NCBI GenBank assembly: GCA_026874595.1
Contig: CM049318.1
Coordinates: 42,884,456 to 42,948,455, forward strand
Reading direction: 5' to 3'
Origin: Sipunculus nudus
Lineage: Eukaryota; Annelida; Sipuncula; Golfingiida; Sipunculidae
Length of the DNA stretch: 64,000 nucleotides
The notes beneath the pieces were generated by a model, which had not been told where the DNA came from, ran no database searches, and worked only from the letters and a program-made list of their open reading frames with translations. Both the position numbers and the translations under genes were made by a program. Below are positions 38,181 to 50,989 of this stretch, piece by piece; positions within the stretch are counted from its first letter, which is position 1, and each line of letters starts with the position of its first letter.

Positions 38181-40224
38181 TCGCCAGACATAGTCTGGAG
38201 ATACTATGGTTTAGGCACGGTTGCGCCGCTGCCGCCGCCGCAGAGATTTCTTTTGGACACAATAACTCAAAAAATATTTCAAGGATCTTTTTCAAACTTG
38301 ACACATTTATAGATATAGGTGAGAGGACGAAGCCTATTTAAAATGGGGTCATGACCTCAACTAGGAGAGTGACCTTGACCTTGAATAGATCCATTTTTGG
38401 GGAAAATCACACAAATTCTTAAATATCTCAAGAAATCTTTCATGGATTTATCCAAAAATCAAGTTGGACAAAGATCTTGGATAGTGATGTCATGTACCGG
38501 AAACTGGTGGTGCCACCTAGTATCCTTTTCTTGTTTTTGTGCCGTTTAATACCCCCATCATTGCCACTTGACAGTACTTTTAGCATCACAAGTCAAAAAC
38601 TGATTGACAGATTTCTTTAATATTATGCATGTACATAGGTATGGGTTAAGGGATGATGTATATTAAAATTGGGGTCATGACCTTTCCTTTGAGAGTGGCT
38701 TTGACCTTGAATATTACCATATATGGTGAAAATCACATAAAATCATGAATATCTTAAAAAGGGATGCATGGATTGGTCCAAAAATCAAGTTGACGGAAGA
38801 TCTTGGATAGTTTTGTCTTTTTTCAGAAGATAGGTGGCGCCAACTGTTGTCCTTTTCTGTTTTTTTTGCGCCTTTGAATACCCCATCATTGCCACTTGAC
38901 AGTATATACTGTGAGCATTATAAGTCAAACAGTAATGGACAGATTTCTTTCATGTTATGCATGTATATAGATATGGTTTATGGAATGAGGTATATTTAAT
39001 TTTAAATTTAATTTTAAAATTTAATTTAATTTAGATTATTTTTTTTTAAATTTAATTTTTTTTTTCAAATGTTGGATATTTTGGAATGCAGTTTATTGAT
39101 TTGGGGTCATGACCGTGACTATGAGAGTGACCTTGACCTTGAATATTCCCATATTTGGTGAAAAACATAAAATCATGAATATCTTAAAAAGGGCCACTTG
39201 ACAGCACTGTGAGCATTATAAGTCAAAAACTAATGGACAGATTTCTTTTATATTATGCATATACATAGATTTGGATTATTGGATGAGATATATTTAAATT
39301 TGGGTCCTGACCTTGCATATGAGAGTGGACTTGACTATAAATATTGCCATATATGGTAAAAATCACCAACTATCATGAAAATCTCCAGTGAACCTGGGGG
39401 ATTGCTTCAGCTAGTGGTCTGCACATGGTGTTGCATCATGTTTTGCCCAAACATCAGCAGTTCTGGGCCATGGTCAGATTCTATAAATAGATATGATGGT
39501 CAGTGATAAATGAATTAGTGCACTGGGTACCACAGAGTCACAACTGGATCATTTTCCTTTGAGAGTGGTCTTGACCTTTGGACGAAGACTATTTAAAATG
39601 GCTCATGAAGGTTGCCTATATGGGACTTGACAGTATTGTCAGCATTATAAAATAAAAATTAAAAAGTTGTTGGATAGTGTTGTCATGTGCTGGAAACTAA
39701 TTGGCAGATATCTTTCATATTATGCATATAGATAGATATTGGTAATGTGATGAGTCATTTGCTGGGAACTGCATGGTGGCACCCCCTACTCTATTTTCTT
39801 GTTTTTCCACAATTTATGCTATTGATAAGGAACAAATGACAATTTTTATGACAATATAACAATTTATTACAAAGAACAAAATATGATGTGAAACAAAATA
39901 TAACATATTATTATTTCATTCTCAGACAATATACCTCACTTACATATTGATGTGTGTAGAATTACTCAAATCTTTGCTTATGTCTGATAACATGATATTA
40001 CTATTACAATTACTTACTTCAGTTTTTTATAACAGTGTTTGAGATTTGTTTTGTCTTTTCATATAATTATTGCTAGTTATTAAATATAATACAGATTTAT
40101 ACCATTAATCACATATATAATAGCAATGCTAAAATACAAATACATCACATTATATCAACAAAATACCACAAAACCTCATTTGTCTGGCAATACTATGGCA
40201 CCAGCGGTGCCAAGAAATGTCTAG
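38181..40224 (+). mobile_element. Helitron-type non-autonomous element with internal tandem units
   Basis: Starts TCGCCAGACATAGTCTGG, a 5' hairpin (CCAGAC, ATA, GTCTGG), preceded by A. It ends with a hairpin GGCACC-AGC-GGTGCC (40197-40211), nine bases and CTAG (40221-40224), followed by T. A 5' TC, a 3' hairpin before CTRR and insertion between A and T are Helitron hallmarks. The inside repeats a diverged unit of about 340 bases marked by GGGGTCATGACC and GAGAGTGACCTTGACCTTGAA (38345, 38680, 39105, 39300, 39555). There is no Rep/helicase frame, so it depends on another element to move. Such elements with tandem cores are known from bivalves. Confidence 0.7.
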
Positions 40225-42043
40225 TTTTAATAATGTGATTTTCTCAGGGCACATACAGATAAGGGCCAGAAAGTTAGTAAATTTGTTCATAGTTTGTCTA
40301 GAATTTAATTTTGAGCAACGGGACTTGGATTTGACTTTTATAAAAAAAAATTAATACACATATTTCAAGTGTGGTTTTAGAATTTGGCACCCTCCTGGAA
40401 ATAAACTAATTCATGTTTAGTTGTCATAAAAATGTACTAACAAGGCAAGCAGACATACTGCCAATAAAAGAATAAGATAAATCAATTCATGAATTATATA
40501 ATTGATATAGCAATGGGAACTTATTATTAATAAATTAAGTCTAACCCAAAGACTACCATTTCTAATCCATACACACCTGTATAAATGTTAATATGATTAT
40601 ATATCTTATAATATTTCAGAGGAAGTGTTTGAACTTGCACTTGAACTCCCTCTAATCAGAAGAAGAGAAGCTTGTCATGGTGGCAGAAAAGAAGGTAATA
40701 CACTGTAAAACCCTGATAAGTTGTCTCAACTTAAATAAAAGGCAGCAATTATGCTTCAATTTTTCAAGTTGAGATAACTTGTAAATATTGGATCAGTACT
40801 TATCTTTATCAAGTTACTACAACTTGCATAAAACAAGAGACGCCAATTGATATTTCAATGTTTTATGTTGGGATGACTGAAAAAAAAATAGATTACTCAA
40901 TCTTATCTCACGAATGAGGTGTAATATATTAATTTAAGTTAATACAATACGTTCTGCAAGACAAGAGGAGAGCTTTGAAGTTTAATTATCAGAGAAATAT
41001 ACTGGAAGTCTTAGAATACATTAAATACATGCATAAACAAGATATTTGCATACATATATTTATACAAGTTATTAATTTATATACATAACAAAAATCAAGT
41101 TGGCACATTACAACAGGGGACCCATAGCATAGGTCGACTCACTCAGCTGAAAATTGTAAATTTTAGCAAATGGAAAATGTACTTATTCTCATTTTTTTAT
41201 ATTTTAGCATTTGAAAAGTTAAGAGGTCAAACATTTGTAAAATTTCAGTATTTCAACTATGTGACTGTTATAGGTGCTTTAAATACCCACTAGGGATATA
41301 TGAGACAATGTAAATATAGAAAAGGAAGAAAGTGGAGATTAGCTGTTGTATAATAATAGTTTAATTTATTAACTGAAATTTAATGCTGTAAAAAATTGAA
41401 ATTTTACATTTTAAATTATCATGAACTAAATTCGATATTAAAGTATATATTTCACTCTATAATATACGAAAATAGTGGCCTGGAACCAATCATGAATAAG
41501 GGGAAAAGGTGATGGGCTCAGAGTTATATGATGGGATATATTTGATAATAAAAAAGCTTGATGATAACAGGTATATATGATATGTTAATCTTCCAAAACT
41601 TGGAGAATAGATGCAGTTTTTATCACTGCACGAATTTTCAGATTTTTCCTGCAATTGCAGCCCCTTAAAGTTATTACTGAGCCTTTCTGGCCTTTCTGGC
41701 TCTGTGCACTGGGCTGGCTCGTAAAGCACACTTGGGCTTCCATAACTCTATACAAGGTTACCGGTAATACTTCACAAGTGCTTTTAAATTTTATGTTATG
41801 AAAGCTCAACACTTTTATTGTAAAGCAAGTGTAAATAAACTCAACAGTGCTTAGAGGAAAATAATGTGCCATGGTCAAAGCTGGGCAAACTTAAAGGTAA
41901 TAATTTGTATGTTGGGGTATGACTTAGCTACAAGTCCCCCCCCCCCCCCACGAAGTAGGTTTGTATGACTGTTTTCTGATATTTTTACACTCACATATTT
42001 ATATACAGGTGTTTGTGTGTCATGTAAATATGTCAATTACATA

Positions 42044-42047
<4 letters not shown>
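40225..42047. other. AT-rich stretch, possible MITE remnants
   Basis: From about 40702 to 40900 the sequence CACTGTAAAACCCTGATAAG with repeated CAAGTTGAGATAACTTG resembles inverted-repeat MITE sequence. Overlapping minus frames at 41490-41878 have no recognisable domain. A run of C lies at 41937. Confidence 0.4.

Positions 42048-42110
<63 letters not shown>
42048..42110. repeat. (TA)n microsatellite
   Basis: About 30 TA dinucleotides. Confidence 0.97.
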
Positions 42111-42112
<2 letters not shown>

Positions 42113-43439
42113 CAGACTCCATTGATACATTTAGGGATGTTACCCCAACAGAAGATAATCTGAAACAGGGAAATATTTTGTATTCTTGTATTATATATAA
42201 TATTTGGTTTAGATGAATACATAAAAGTTTGAATGATCAATATCATCATATTGTTAACACATCAATTTCCAATTTCAGGCAAATGTTATAATTCAGACTA
42301 GCATATATGTCTAGAATAAAAAAAAATTTGTTTACTCTTTGATTCTGTTTCTGTTTTAAAGAATATATTATCCACATGTAAAAACCAGTTTTGAATAAAA
42401 CAGCTTATTAACAAGATTGAGTAACTTATATTTAATGTGACTAATGTTTTTTTTTCTCTGTTGTCCCGAAAAGGGGTTAACAATATTAATGTAAAAATAT
42501 TTAGAGAGATTTGTTCATCTAAACATTTGTTAGGTCAGTTAAATATAAGTCACCATAGCTAAAATTGAAAATTAATTTAATAAATATAATAATATAATAG
42601 AATTAATATTATTTATTAAAAGGAAACTAATACTTTTTCAGGGTGAGTTTAACTGACAAAGCTTTTTCCAGTTCTTGGGACTTCTCCAGAGAGGTAGGAT
42701 AAGACGGGAACCGTTTTTGTTGAAACAGGTAAATACAGTTATTAAACTATTGTGGAAACCAACTGCACGTTCATATTTTGTTTCTAAATTATATTATTAT
42801 CAGAGGATTCATCACATGGAATGCTAATACAACTGGACAATATTTCATGCCTTTTTGCTATGGTTTTCTTATACTTTCCTTTTTCTTATTTTACAGGACT
42901 TAAGCCCACCCGAGCTTTTATGCTCTTCAGGAAAAGGAGCGGAACGAGGCTGTCTCAAGATTGCTGGTCATCACAGGGAGCGACACCGTAGCTGAGTGCA
43001 TAATTATTGCAGACTCTTTAACTTATATATACCTGATATTATGACATTTCGGCAGGCATGCACTCTACATATATATATATGTACACCCATCTCTCTGTAT
43101 ACTATAGGATATATATCACTTGGTTTCATTGTAATCGGGGGTGCTATTTTCAGATTCTTGGACTGCATGCTACAGGAAAACATCAATCGAGACCCATGTC
43201 TCTCTATTCAATACGAACAAATTATATGCGAATATTATAATAAAAGGTTCACATCTGTGTTAGTGCTTTGTTATTAGTTTTCAGTGTTTCAGATGAAAAT
43301 ACAGCCACATGATATGGATTAGATACTTTCAGTCCTTACTATTATACATTATTTGATTCCAGAAATATAGCACAATATATTTTGATATGGTTCCAGATAG
43401 CATTAACATTGAAAAGAGATTGACTCAAGTTAATTCCTA

Positions 43440-43750
43440 ATGTTAAAACCACCAGGTGTTGAAAAATAAACGTCACTTCAGGGATAAATGGCATTTGGCG
43501 TTTTAAACTTGGCTCAAGCTAGAAACGCGTTCAGGTGTTGATGTTAAAACACCAGTGTTTATTTTTCAACACAATGTAATATAAACACCACGTTCTTATT
43601 AGAAAGTACCCTGTTTAAAAATAAACACTGAAACATGTTTATTAGAAAACACCCTGTTAACAAATAAACACCGGAACATGTTTTAAAGTCGGCTCTGTAG
43701 GGCGTTGATTTAGGTATTCAAAATAGAACGCTTATTTTTTACAGTGTTGA
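43440..43750. mobile_element. MITE-like AACACC/GGTGTT-rich repeat
   Basis: Repeated GTTGAAAAATAAAC, AACACCAGTGTTTATT, CACCCTGTT and AAACATGTTT motifs, ending TTTTTTACAGTGTTGAA. Inverted copies of the GGTGTT/AACACC core and internal near-repeats of about 45 bases suggest a decayed inverted-repeat element. No coding content. Confidence 0.4.
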
Positions 43751-44999
43751 AAAGAATGCTGTACCAATCTTGCTCGCCCGAATGGAACAGCTTATGTTGT
43801 CATCGTACGAAAAAAACTAACGCATAACGCATTCTATCCGTGTGTCTGTCTCTCTGTCCGTCCGTCAGGTTTTTTTGGTTTCCATGCGATAACTTTCCTA
43901 AATATAATCCGATTTCATTCAATTGTTGGTTAGTGATTCATCTCATACTTACCTTGGTTGGGATTGGTTTTGGAGTGTCTGGCTTCTGTCTGTCCGTCTG
44001 TCACTCAGTGATTGCCCTTATGCATATTTAATGAAAAAATATCAGGATTTAAATCCTAAAATTCTCAATTTACTCTTTTTTTCACTCATTTTTCAAAGAC
44101 AATTACTTTTTTTTGTGGAGCACTCATTCTTTTTTTTCAATCATTTAACATTGACAGGCCTTTAAGTGGTCATTGACATGTTTTAGATTTAATAAGATAT
44201 AAATACTTTAGCATTTCATTTTTATCTCTCAAAGTTGGCTGGGCCTTTATTTGAATAACACTGTTAAACCTAGTTTTATCAGGAATATGGGCAATCTTTT
44301 GTGTGATTAAATTTTAGCTTATATGGCATATATTCAACTATAAAAAAACTTAATTACTTTCACACATTTTTTGTTTGTTCATGAAATGTGTCATTTCATT
44401 AAAAATACTTAGGCCTATTTTTCCTTATTGCATCATTAAATGGTTATAAGCAATAAGTTTAATTTATAACACAGTGTAAATGCAAGTTTTACCTGATCGG
44501 CTTGTTTTAAGATGCTTTTTAAATCCCGTTTATGCTCATTTGAATTTATATAGCATTTGATATCAGGTAATAAATTAATGTTTATTATTAAACTTTGGCT
44601 CATGTCCATTATTCTATAATTTACAGGGTTTCATTTTATCAGGGCCATTTCCTCTTAGCTTATCAAATATATGTAAAACCAAAAGAAATAAGCATATTTT
44701 GCAATGCGATCATTTTCAAAAATTTAGCTGAGTGATGTGACCCATGGGTCTCTCAGTTAAATTTTTTTTTTGGTGGAGGTAAGCGGCTTCATTTTTTTTT
44801 TTTTTTTTATTTCTAACTTAAATACATATATGTACATCTGCAGAATTTCATTATGGGTTTAGACTTTGTGACAGGGAAGTATCACACGCTTACAATATCT
44901 CACCTCAGTTAAATTCTCAGCAGATTTCAAGCATATTTTATGAGATCAGAGCTCACAAGACATAAGATGGGCGTATTGTGTAAGTTTGCGGTTATATCC
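43751..44999. other. Repeat remnants, no gene
   Basis: Around 43838-44012, two clusters of TGTCTGTCCGTC-type sequence flank a block resembling molluscan hairpin-element interiors. At 44724-44757 the sequence TTAGCTGAGTGATGTGACCC with the palindrome GACCCATGGGTC matches the 3' terminus of the element at 60164-63060, so this is a second, fragmentary copy. Confidence 0.5.
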
Positions 45000-45270
45000 T
45001 GCCTTTATTCAGGCCCGGTGACTACTGCACCTGCTGGCCCTGGCTGTGTAATCTTCCCCATTGCTGGGTCATACCATTGAATAACCCCCATAAGGCGTAC
45101 TAGACTGGAGTGAAACACAGCCATTGGGCATGGCTTTCCCATTAAGGCTGCAGAGCGTTCAACCTCAGGGTTGGCTGATCATGAAAATCTCACTGTCTCT
45201 GCTGAGATTCAAACTCACGATCTTCTGGCTTTTGAGTCTTGTGCTCTACCTCTGAGCCATAGAATCCGGT
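45000..45270 (-). mobile_element. tRNA-derived SINE
   Basis: On the minus strand a tRNA-like head begins near 45270, with box A TGGCTCAGAGG at 45259-45249 and box B GAGTTTGAATCTC at 45216-45204, about 33 bases apart as in tRNA genes. A unique body of about 200 bases follows and ends near an AATAAAGGCAGGATATAACC stretch. The pol III promoter boxes plus a non-tRNA body make this a SINE. A functional tRNA is excluded because the acceptor stem and CCA region are absent. Confidence 0.75.
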
Positions 45271-46023
45271 TGATTTTTTTTAAAGTTATTAAATTTTATA
45301 TATGTACAGTGTACTGCATATATATGAATATATAAGTTAATTCAAAATTCTGAATTGCATCAACATTATAGCTTATTTGGTGAGACAGCATCACATTTTG
45401 CACACACATGTATTTATTGTTTAATAAAACATATTACATATATATTTGCAAAACAATTAACATATAAAAATATAACACTTGCTTCAGAGTAAACAATTCT
45501 AAACAAGACCTTTATCCATAATTTGGCTCATTTATAATAAAATTAAGCATACTGATGGGTTTTAATTCTCAAATATTATTTGAATGGAAATTAATTTCTT
45601 TAAAAATGCTACATTTCTGCATCATGGCATCTACATATTTGTTCGAACTTTGCATGATGATAGTGTTAAATATCTGAGGCACATTCATTCTATTTTATGG
45701 TCAAATCCTGACAATTATATGTTTTGCAATCCTATTAGCACACAGGTGTTTTTGTTTAGCTTTCTTTGTTTAAAATATGGAGATCATGGCAGACAAACCT
45801 GATTCAGACGCTGTAACAATAAGTTAGCCCCCCCCCCCTCCCCCTTTAGCAGTTAGGACTTCCATAACTATATTATTACATTTGGAACCACATATATAAC
45901 ATTATATATATTATATTATATATATATATATGTATTATATATATTATATTAATAATATATATATTTATATAATATTTATTATATTACATTATATATAATA
46001 TTATATAATATTTTTATATAATA

Positions 46024-46029
<6 letters not shown>
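45271..46029. other. AT-rich intergenic stretch
   Basis: No supported gene. From 45890 onward it becomes almost pure A and T with palindromic TATAATATTA blocks leading into the microsatellite. A C run lies at 45829. Confidence 0.5.

Positions 46030-46094
<65 letters not shown>
46030..46094. repeat. (TA)n microsatellite
   Basis: About 32 TA dinucleotides. Confidence 0.97.
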
Positions 46095-46097
<3 letters not shown>

Positions 46098-46341
46098 TTG
46101 GTGGACTATTTCGTGCTCATGCATTATTTTGGCTGAAGGCCCAAGTAAACTTCTGCTTATATTTATTTTTTTCATAAAAGTTAAACACAAATTTTGATGC
46201 TGAAAAATGACACATATGAATAATTTATGTCTGTAAAACACTCGGAGAGCTTAATTTGTGACTAACTGAATACTGATTTATTGTATCCAAAGATGTTAAG
46301 ACTTTCATAACTATTGTTACATTTGGAACCTCTTTTATGAC

Positions 46342-46343
<2 letters not shown>

Positions 46344-46386
<43 letters not shown>
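46344..46386. repeat. (TA)n microsatellite
   Basis: About 21 TA dinucleotides with a short interrupted continuation to 46402. Reading frames here are simple-repeat artefacts. Confidence 0.97.
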
Positions 46387-46397
<11 letters not shown>

Positions 46398-46727
46398 ATT
46401 ATTTCCTGCACATGTATTATGTTTGTATGTTATTACCTAGTTGTATGTTTACTGATATTAAAGTGTTGTACGGTCTCTACAACATATCGTTTTCTATTTT
46501 TCTGCACAAGCTGAGGTGCAAGGTGCATGTTCCTGATATACAAAGAGTCCTTGATGTTACGTGTCTACACGTGCACAAAAAAAATAGGCATCAAAACGTC
46601 TCAGGTTATCCATATACCACCTGTAAGTCTTTACCAGTGTTATTGTTTCTGTACTTACCCTTGATGTTTTCAGCTAATTGACATTCCCTCAGCATGAAGA
46701 ACAACAGTTTAAAACATGACCATCATT

Positions 46728-46985
46728 TTAAGAAAAAATATTTTTACCCAATTAGATGGGTTATCAGTAGCCCAACATCCCTATATTCCCATTAACCAAA
46801 CTGGCTCCTAACCCTAAGCACTGGGTCAAATACAACCCAATTGGTTAATTTTTTAAACCATTCGTTGGGTGAATGGCATTACCCAACAGCATTGGTTTAT
46901 AATAACCCAGTGTTAAGTTTGTGCAATAGTGACCGTGCGTTGGTTTATGTGTTGGGTTATTTTTAACCCAACAATTTTTAGTGTG
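46728..46985. mobile_element. MITE-like ACCCAA/TTGGGT repeat
   Basis: Rich in ACCCAAT and inverted ATTGGGTT motifs, with a right end GTTGGGTTATTTTTAACCCAAC that is itself palindromic. This end type is common in small inverted-repeat elements. It abuts the LINE remnant. Confidence 0.5.
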
Positions 46986-47460
46986 TAGCATTCTCTTAAA
47001 AACATATAAATCGGTTTGAGATCTCATATGTGAAGGCAACCTATTCCATAATACAGGTGCACTGTGACTAAAAGCTCTGTCGTCATAGTACATCAGTCTG
47101 GTTCTCGGTATTATAAATGTACAACTGTGTACAAACAGCTCGCAAGTTTTGTTCAGGGGTATACACCTCAAGCATATATTGGAAATAACCTGGTGCGAGA
47201 CCATATAGTGATTTAAAGACCAATAATAAAAATGTTATATTCCTGCCGTTCTTTCACTAGTAGCCAGTGAAGACTATAATCATTGTACTGTTAATGTGTT
47301 CCCTCCGGCTGAATCGGAGATAACCCTAGCAGCACAATTAAATACATATTGTATCTTATCAAGTTGGTACTGAGGGCTACAACAGGCTATTGCAGTAATC
47401 TGACTCACTAGCAACCAAACTATGGACCAGTGTCTTTACAGCATTGACTGATATATTAGA
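46985..47460 (-). pseudogene. LINE reverse-transcriptase C-terminal fragment, decayed
   Basis: Minus-strand conceptual pieces match the C-terminal part of non-LTR retrotransposon ORF2: LVHSLVASESDYCNSLL near 47440-47370, VFKSLYGLAPGYF near 47219-47180, and YDDRAFSHSAPVLWNRLPSH near 47090-47025. The last, with LWN-LP spacing, is a signature of Jockey/CR1/L2-group LINEs. The pieces lie in different frames with stops between them, so this is a 5'-truncated, frameshifted remnant. No endonuclease or upstream RT motifs are present. Confidence 0.8.
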
Positions 47461-47869
47461 AGGTTACCCTTTGTGTTTTAAGGGAAAATGGCGCGTGCCA
47501 GGAAATATGCAAGTAATGTAGAGCGACAAGCTTATATAGACCGGAAACTAAAGCAAAAAAGCCACAGCTATAAAAACATCAAATTCTAAAATCTGTGGTA
47601 AATCAAGAAATTTAGGTAGTACTCAATATTATCAGGATAGTGTAAACGCTGTATAAGAGCATTTTAGGTTGTTTCAGGCTTATAAATATCAAGGTATTTT
47701 GGTGAATTCAAGAATGGAAATTCTTTATACATTCCAAGGAAACAGCAACAGAACTTGTCATGACAATACCCGCACAATGTGTAAGAGAGACACCCTTCAG
47801 ACATCAGGGCGCATTGGTATTCCGGCAAAGTATTCCCCCAGTATATATGTATAACCGACATCAGATATA

Positions 47870-48200
47870 AGGTCGACCATCTAACGATGAGTCAGACCCA
47901 ATAACCGATTTTAAGGTGGGTCAGACCCATTTACCGATCCAAACATCTGGGAATAAGCTTTCGAAATGGCGAGGTGAGTCAGACCCAATAACCGGTATCG
48001 GATATTCCTTCAGACCCATCTTAAAATGCTTCAGACCCATTTACCGATCCCCAATATCTTGGGATAAGGTTTCAACATATTTAATCTCATATTTTCTTTT
48101 CATTTCTTTATATTTAAAAATCTACTCATGCATCGGTAGATTATGATCGGTTATTGGGTTTGGCCCATATAAAGATGGCTTAGATCGGAAAATAGCGCGC
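47870..48200. repeat. Local repeat of TCAGACCCAATAACCG motifs
   Basis: TCAGACCCA recurs at about 47891, 47921, 47969, 48010 and 48031, paired with ACCGAT or AATAACCG, and the inverted form CGGTTATTGGGTTTGGCCC appears near 48148. This suggests a small inverted-repeat element. No gene. Confidence 0.45.
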
Positions 48201-48201
48201 A

Positions 48202-48204
<3 letters not shown>

Positions 48205-48268
<64 letters not shown>
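48205..48268. repeat. (TA)n microsatellite
   Basis: About 32 TA dinucleotides. Confidence 0.97.
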
Positions 48269-48269
<1 letters not shown>

Positions 48270-49215
48270 CTCTGCCAAGTTAAATATTTAGTCTGCATTT
48301 TCCAGGTATCAAAGAATTACACAGAGTAATGTCAAAAAGTAGATTACACTTAGTCTTTAGTGTTAAATTTACTTTTTTCCTATAAAATCCATGCTTCCAT
48401 TTGTGTATTACCTTGCATACGCCGAATAAATCTTTGTACCACTTCGCTTGATTTATTATAATGTCATGGGTCAAATGCATTCATTCGCTTTGAAGTTAAT
48501 GAAATTGTAAAACGATTTTTAGCGCCATACATGTTACGTTTGCCTTTGAAAGTAATTATGAAAGGTAAGTGCAAGACCGATTACTATTATTTGAATGTGT
48601 GTTGTGCCAGAGACATGTTTTCTTTTAGATGCAAGTATTTATTCATTTACCGGGTAGATAAATTGCTTTGCTGACATGATGTTGGGTCTTGTAACAGAAA
48701 TTATTTTGATATCTACCCTCTAAAAAATCGTCCCTTAAATTTTTTTCGGTGAGTGAACTGCGCTCCTGTCATCTGTTATGGGCGTAGAGACTTTCATACA
48801 ACAACACCAAACTGGTCTCGGGCCTTTACGGCCTAAATTTACAGTTGCCACATTGCTATGATCAGCTTTTTCATAGAATGTCCCATATGATCCCCTAAAC
48901 GACTTCTTAAGCGGAACAACAGGTCACAGTAACGTCGGAGTGGGCTACATGAGCAAACGCTTGGATGTTAATTGTTTAAAAGTTTACTGTGGATTCACTA
49001 CTGCTGATCGTCATTTAGCCGCCTCAACAATAAAAACAAAATTATATTAACGAATCCTTTTGTAAAATAAAAAGTTATTTTCTTTTTATTATATAACTTT
49101 GTTATATGCAATATAAACAATGAATGCTAGCTGATTAGTTATCCCTGGCATCTCAAATTCATGAGCCGCGATTCGATGAGTGGATACAAATGCAATTGTT
49201 ACCAAATTAATTGTA
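48269..49215. other. Intergenic, nothing recognised
   Basis: AT-rich sequence. A minus frame at 48280-48480 has no recognisable content. Confidence 0.5.
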
Positions 49216-50110
49216 TCCGCCAAAAAGAAGTTTTGCGGATACTATGTTTTTGACCGGGTTCCGCCGCCGCCGCGTTCGTTTCCGGAGAACTCCTCTGAGA
49301 CTACTGGACGGATTTTTCCGAATCTTACACCAATCATCGGGTCACATGTGAACTGGTGCCTAACCAATTGGCCTTTACCTCTGACCTTTCCTGTCTGCCC
49401 AGCGTCCGTTTGTGCGTCTGTTTCCACACATAAACCCACATATCTCGGGAACCGTTTGACCGATCAGGAAAATTTTTTTGTACAAATGTAGCCTTGGATA
49501 GCTTTATAACATACACAAAAAATGGTGACGCCACCTGCAACCATGTTTGCACAGTGTCCATCTGTTCATCTGCCTTGGGTTAAAATCACTCATATCTCTG
49601 CAGTGGTTTGACTAATTCACCTGAAATTCGGCATGCGTATACATCCTAGCTAGCTTTCTTGATTTTATGACAGATGGCGCCACCTACATTCACATTCACG
49701 CTGCAGACATCGAAGCTCATATCTCGGGAACCGTTTGACCAATCAGGAAATTTTTTTTACACAAATGTAGCCATTGGATAGCTTTATAACATACACAAAA
49801 ATGGTGGCGCCACCTGCAGCCATTTTGCACAGCGTCCATCTGTTTGTCTGCTGTGGGAAAAATCACTCATATCTCTGCAGTGGTTTGACTTTTCCACCTG
49901 AAATTTTGCATGTGCATACATCTTGGATAGTTTCTCGTTCAAATAACAGGTGGCGCCACCTACAATCATGTTTACGTGGCAGACATCTATTCTAATATGT
50001 AACACACGTAACTCTATTTCCCCTTGCCACTCTATCCATGCCTCACTTCACCCGTCCTACTCTGATGTTGGCGGATACACGTAGTCGCTTGTCGACTACC
50101 CGTATTCTAG
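49216..50110 (+). mobile_element. Helitron-type non-autonomous element, family B copy 1
   Basis: Begins TCCGCC after A, within a hairpin formed by GTATCCGC-AAAA and TTTTGCGGATAC (49213-49242). It ends with hairpin GTAGTCG-CTTGT-CGACTAC (50081-50099), seven bases and CTAG (50107-50110), followed by T. Inside, a 280-bp dimeric unit recurs, marked by ATATCTCGGGAACCGTTTGA (49441, 49721) and GGTGGCGCCACCTGC (49520, 49802). It lacks coding capacity. A longer copy of the same family is at 61547-62876. Confidence 0.75.
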
Positions 50111-50989
50111 TTTTACTTTGTCGTTCATTTATCGGAGTTAAGCTGTGACAACCGTAAAACATACATCCCTGAACCGTTTTAGCAATAACATTGGCTGATA
50201 TATACTGCAGCTCTTTGATCTGTTGCGCTGTACTTATATAATACGCACCTCATTACAAAAATAGTTTCAGCCCCCGCAAAGGGTCAAGATCTATTAAAAT
50301 AGATGATTGGCCCCTGCAGTTGCGTGTTCACTCAGAACGCTACTTCAGCGGCCTTGAAGCAAACACTGTGTACAAACATGACGGACCACATAGACCCGGA
50401 CCCGGCCGAATTCATATTCTCTCGAGACCACCTCAAGATGAGGCGAGGTGTTCGAATGGGACACTGACGTGTACGTCAGCCCAGAATCACGCCCACTTAC
50501 CAAATACGTGTTTAAACTGGGTTGCACGTGCTATTGGTTTGTATGGTGGTCTAATTTCTAGCTCCGTTTCTTAAGATACGAACTCTTGATATAAGTTTCA
50601 AATATTACTTTATTATAAAAAAGTTACTTCAAATAAGCTCATTATCGTGATACTCTCTAAATATTCTCTGGTATTTCTCTGAATGTTAACATTTTAATTT
50701 TCGAAATTTAAATTAGCAATATATTATAATATTGAAATGAAAAATTGGCTTTTTAAATTTTTGTCATTTACAACATGAATTTTTTCCATGTGGCTAAATT
50801 GATATTCTCAATATAACCTCAGGGCTGAGTTAACTTTCTACAGAAAAAAAAATGCTTTTAAGAAATCTGAAAAGTAACTACCCTCTTCCTTTAATACCTA
50901 ATATATAGCCAGGTTTTTTGCATCCCTGACGTTTATGTCTGTGATAAACTTCATATTTAATAAGAAGAAAAGATACCCTTCCGGTTACA
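50111..50989. other. Intergenic with a GC-richer patch
   Basis: Between 50330 and 50500 the sequence is markedly GC-richer. An ATG at 50378 in fair context opens 29 codons (starting MTDHIDPDPAEF) to a TGA at 50465-50467. It could be a short exon or an upstream frame. No family is recognised and no clear splice donor is seen. Confidence 0.3.

Larger units (their letters stand above)
35430..43265 (+). other. Candidate spliced non-coding transcript
   Basis: Splice-like boundaries occur in order on one strand: donor GTAAGT at 35505, segment 36611-36812, segment 40620-40694 (TATTTCAG before, GTAATA after), segment 42672-42728 or from 42642 (CTTTTTCCAG before, GTAAAT after), and segment 42897 to about 43265 (TTTTACAG before, AATAAA at 43239-43244). 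Individual segments have short open frames, such as 24 codons at 40622, but no frame continues across the joins. If real it is more likely non-coding. A Helitron-type element fills the largest would-be intron. Confidence 0.15.

Noticed and set aside
42037-42249. Frame rich in IYIYIY (also at 46029 and 46337)
   Set aside because: Translation of a (TA)n microsatellite.
45204-45260. Functional tRNA gene
   Set aside because: Box A and box B are present, but the cloverleaf ends are missing and a 200-base body follows, so it is a SINE.
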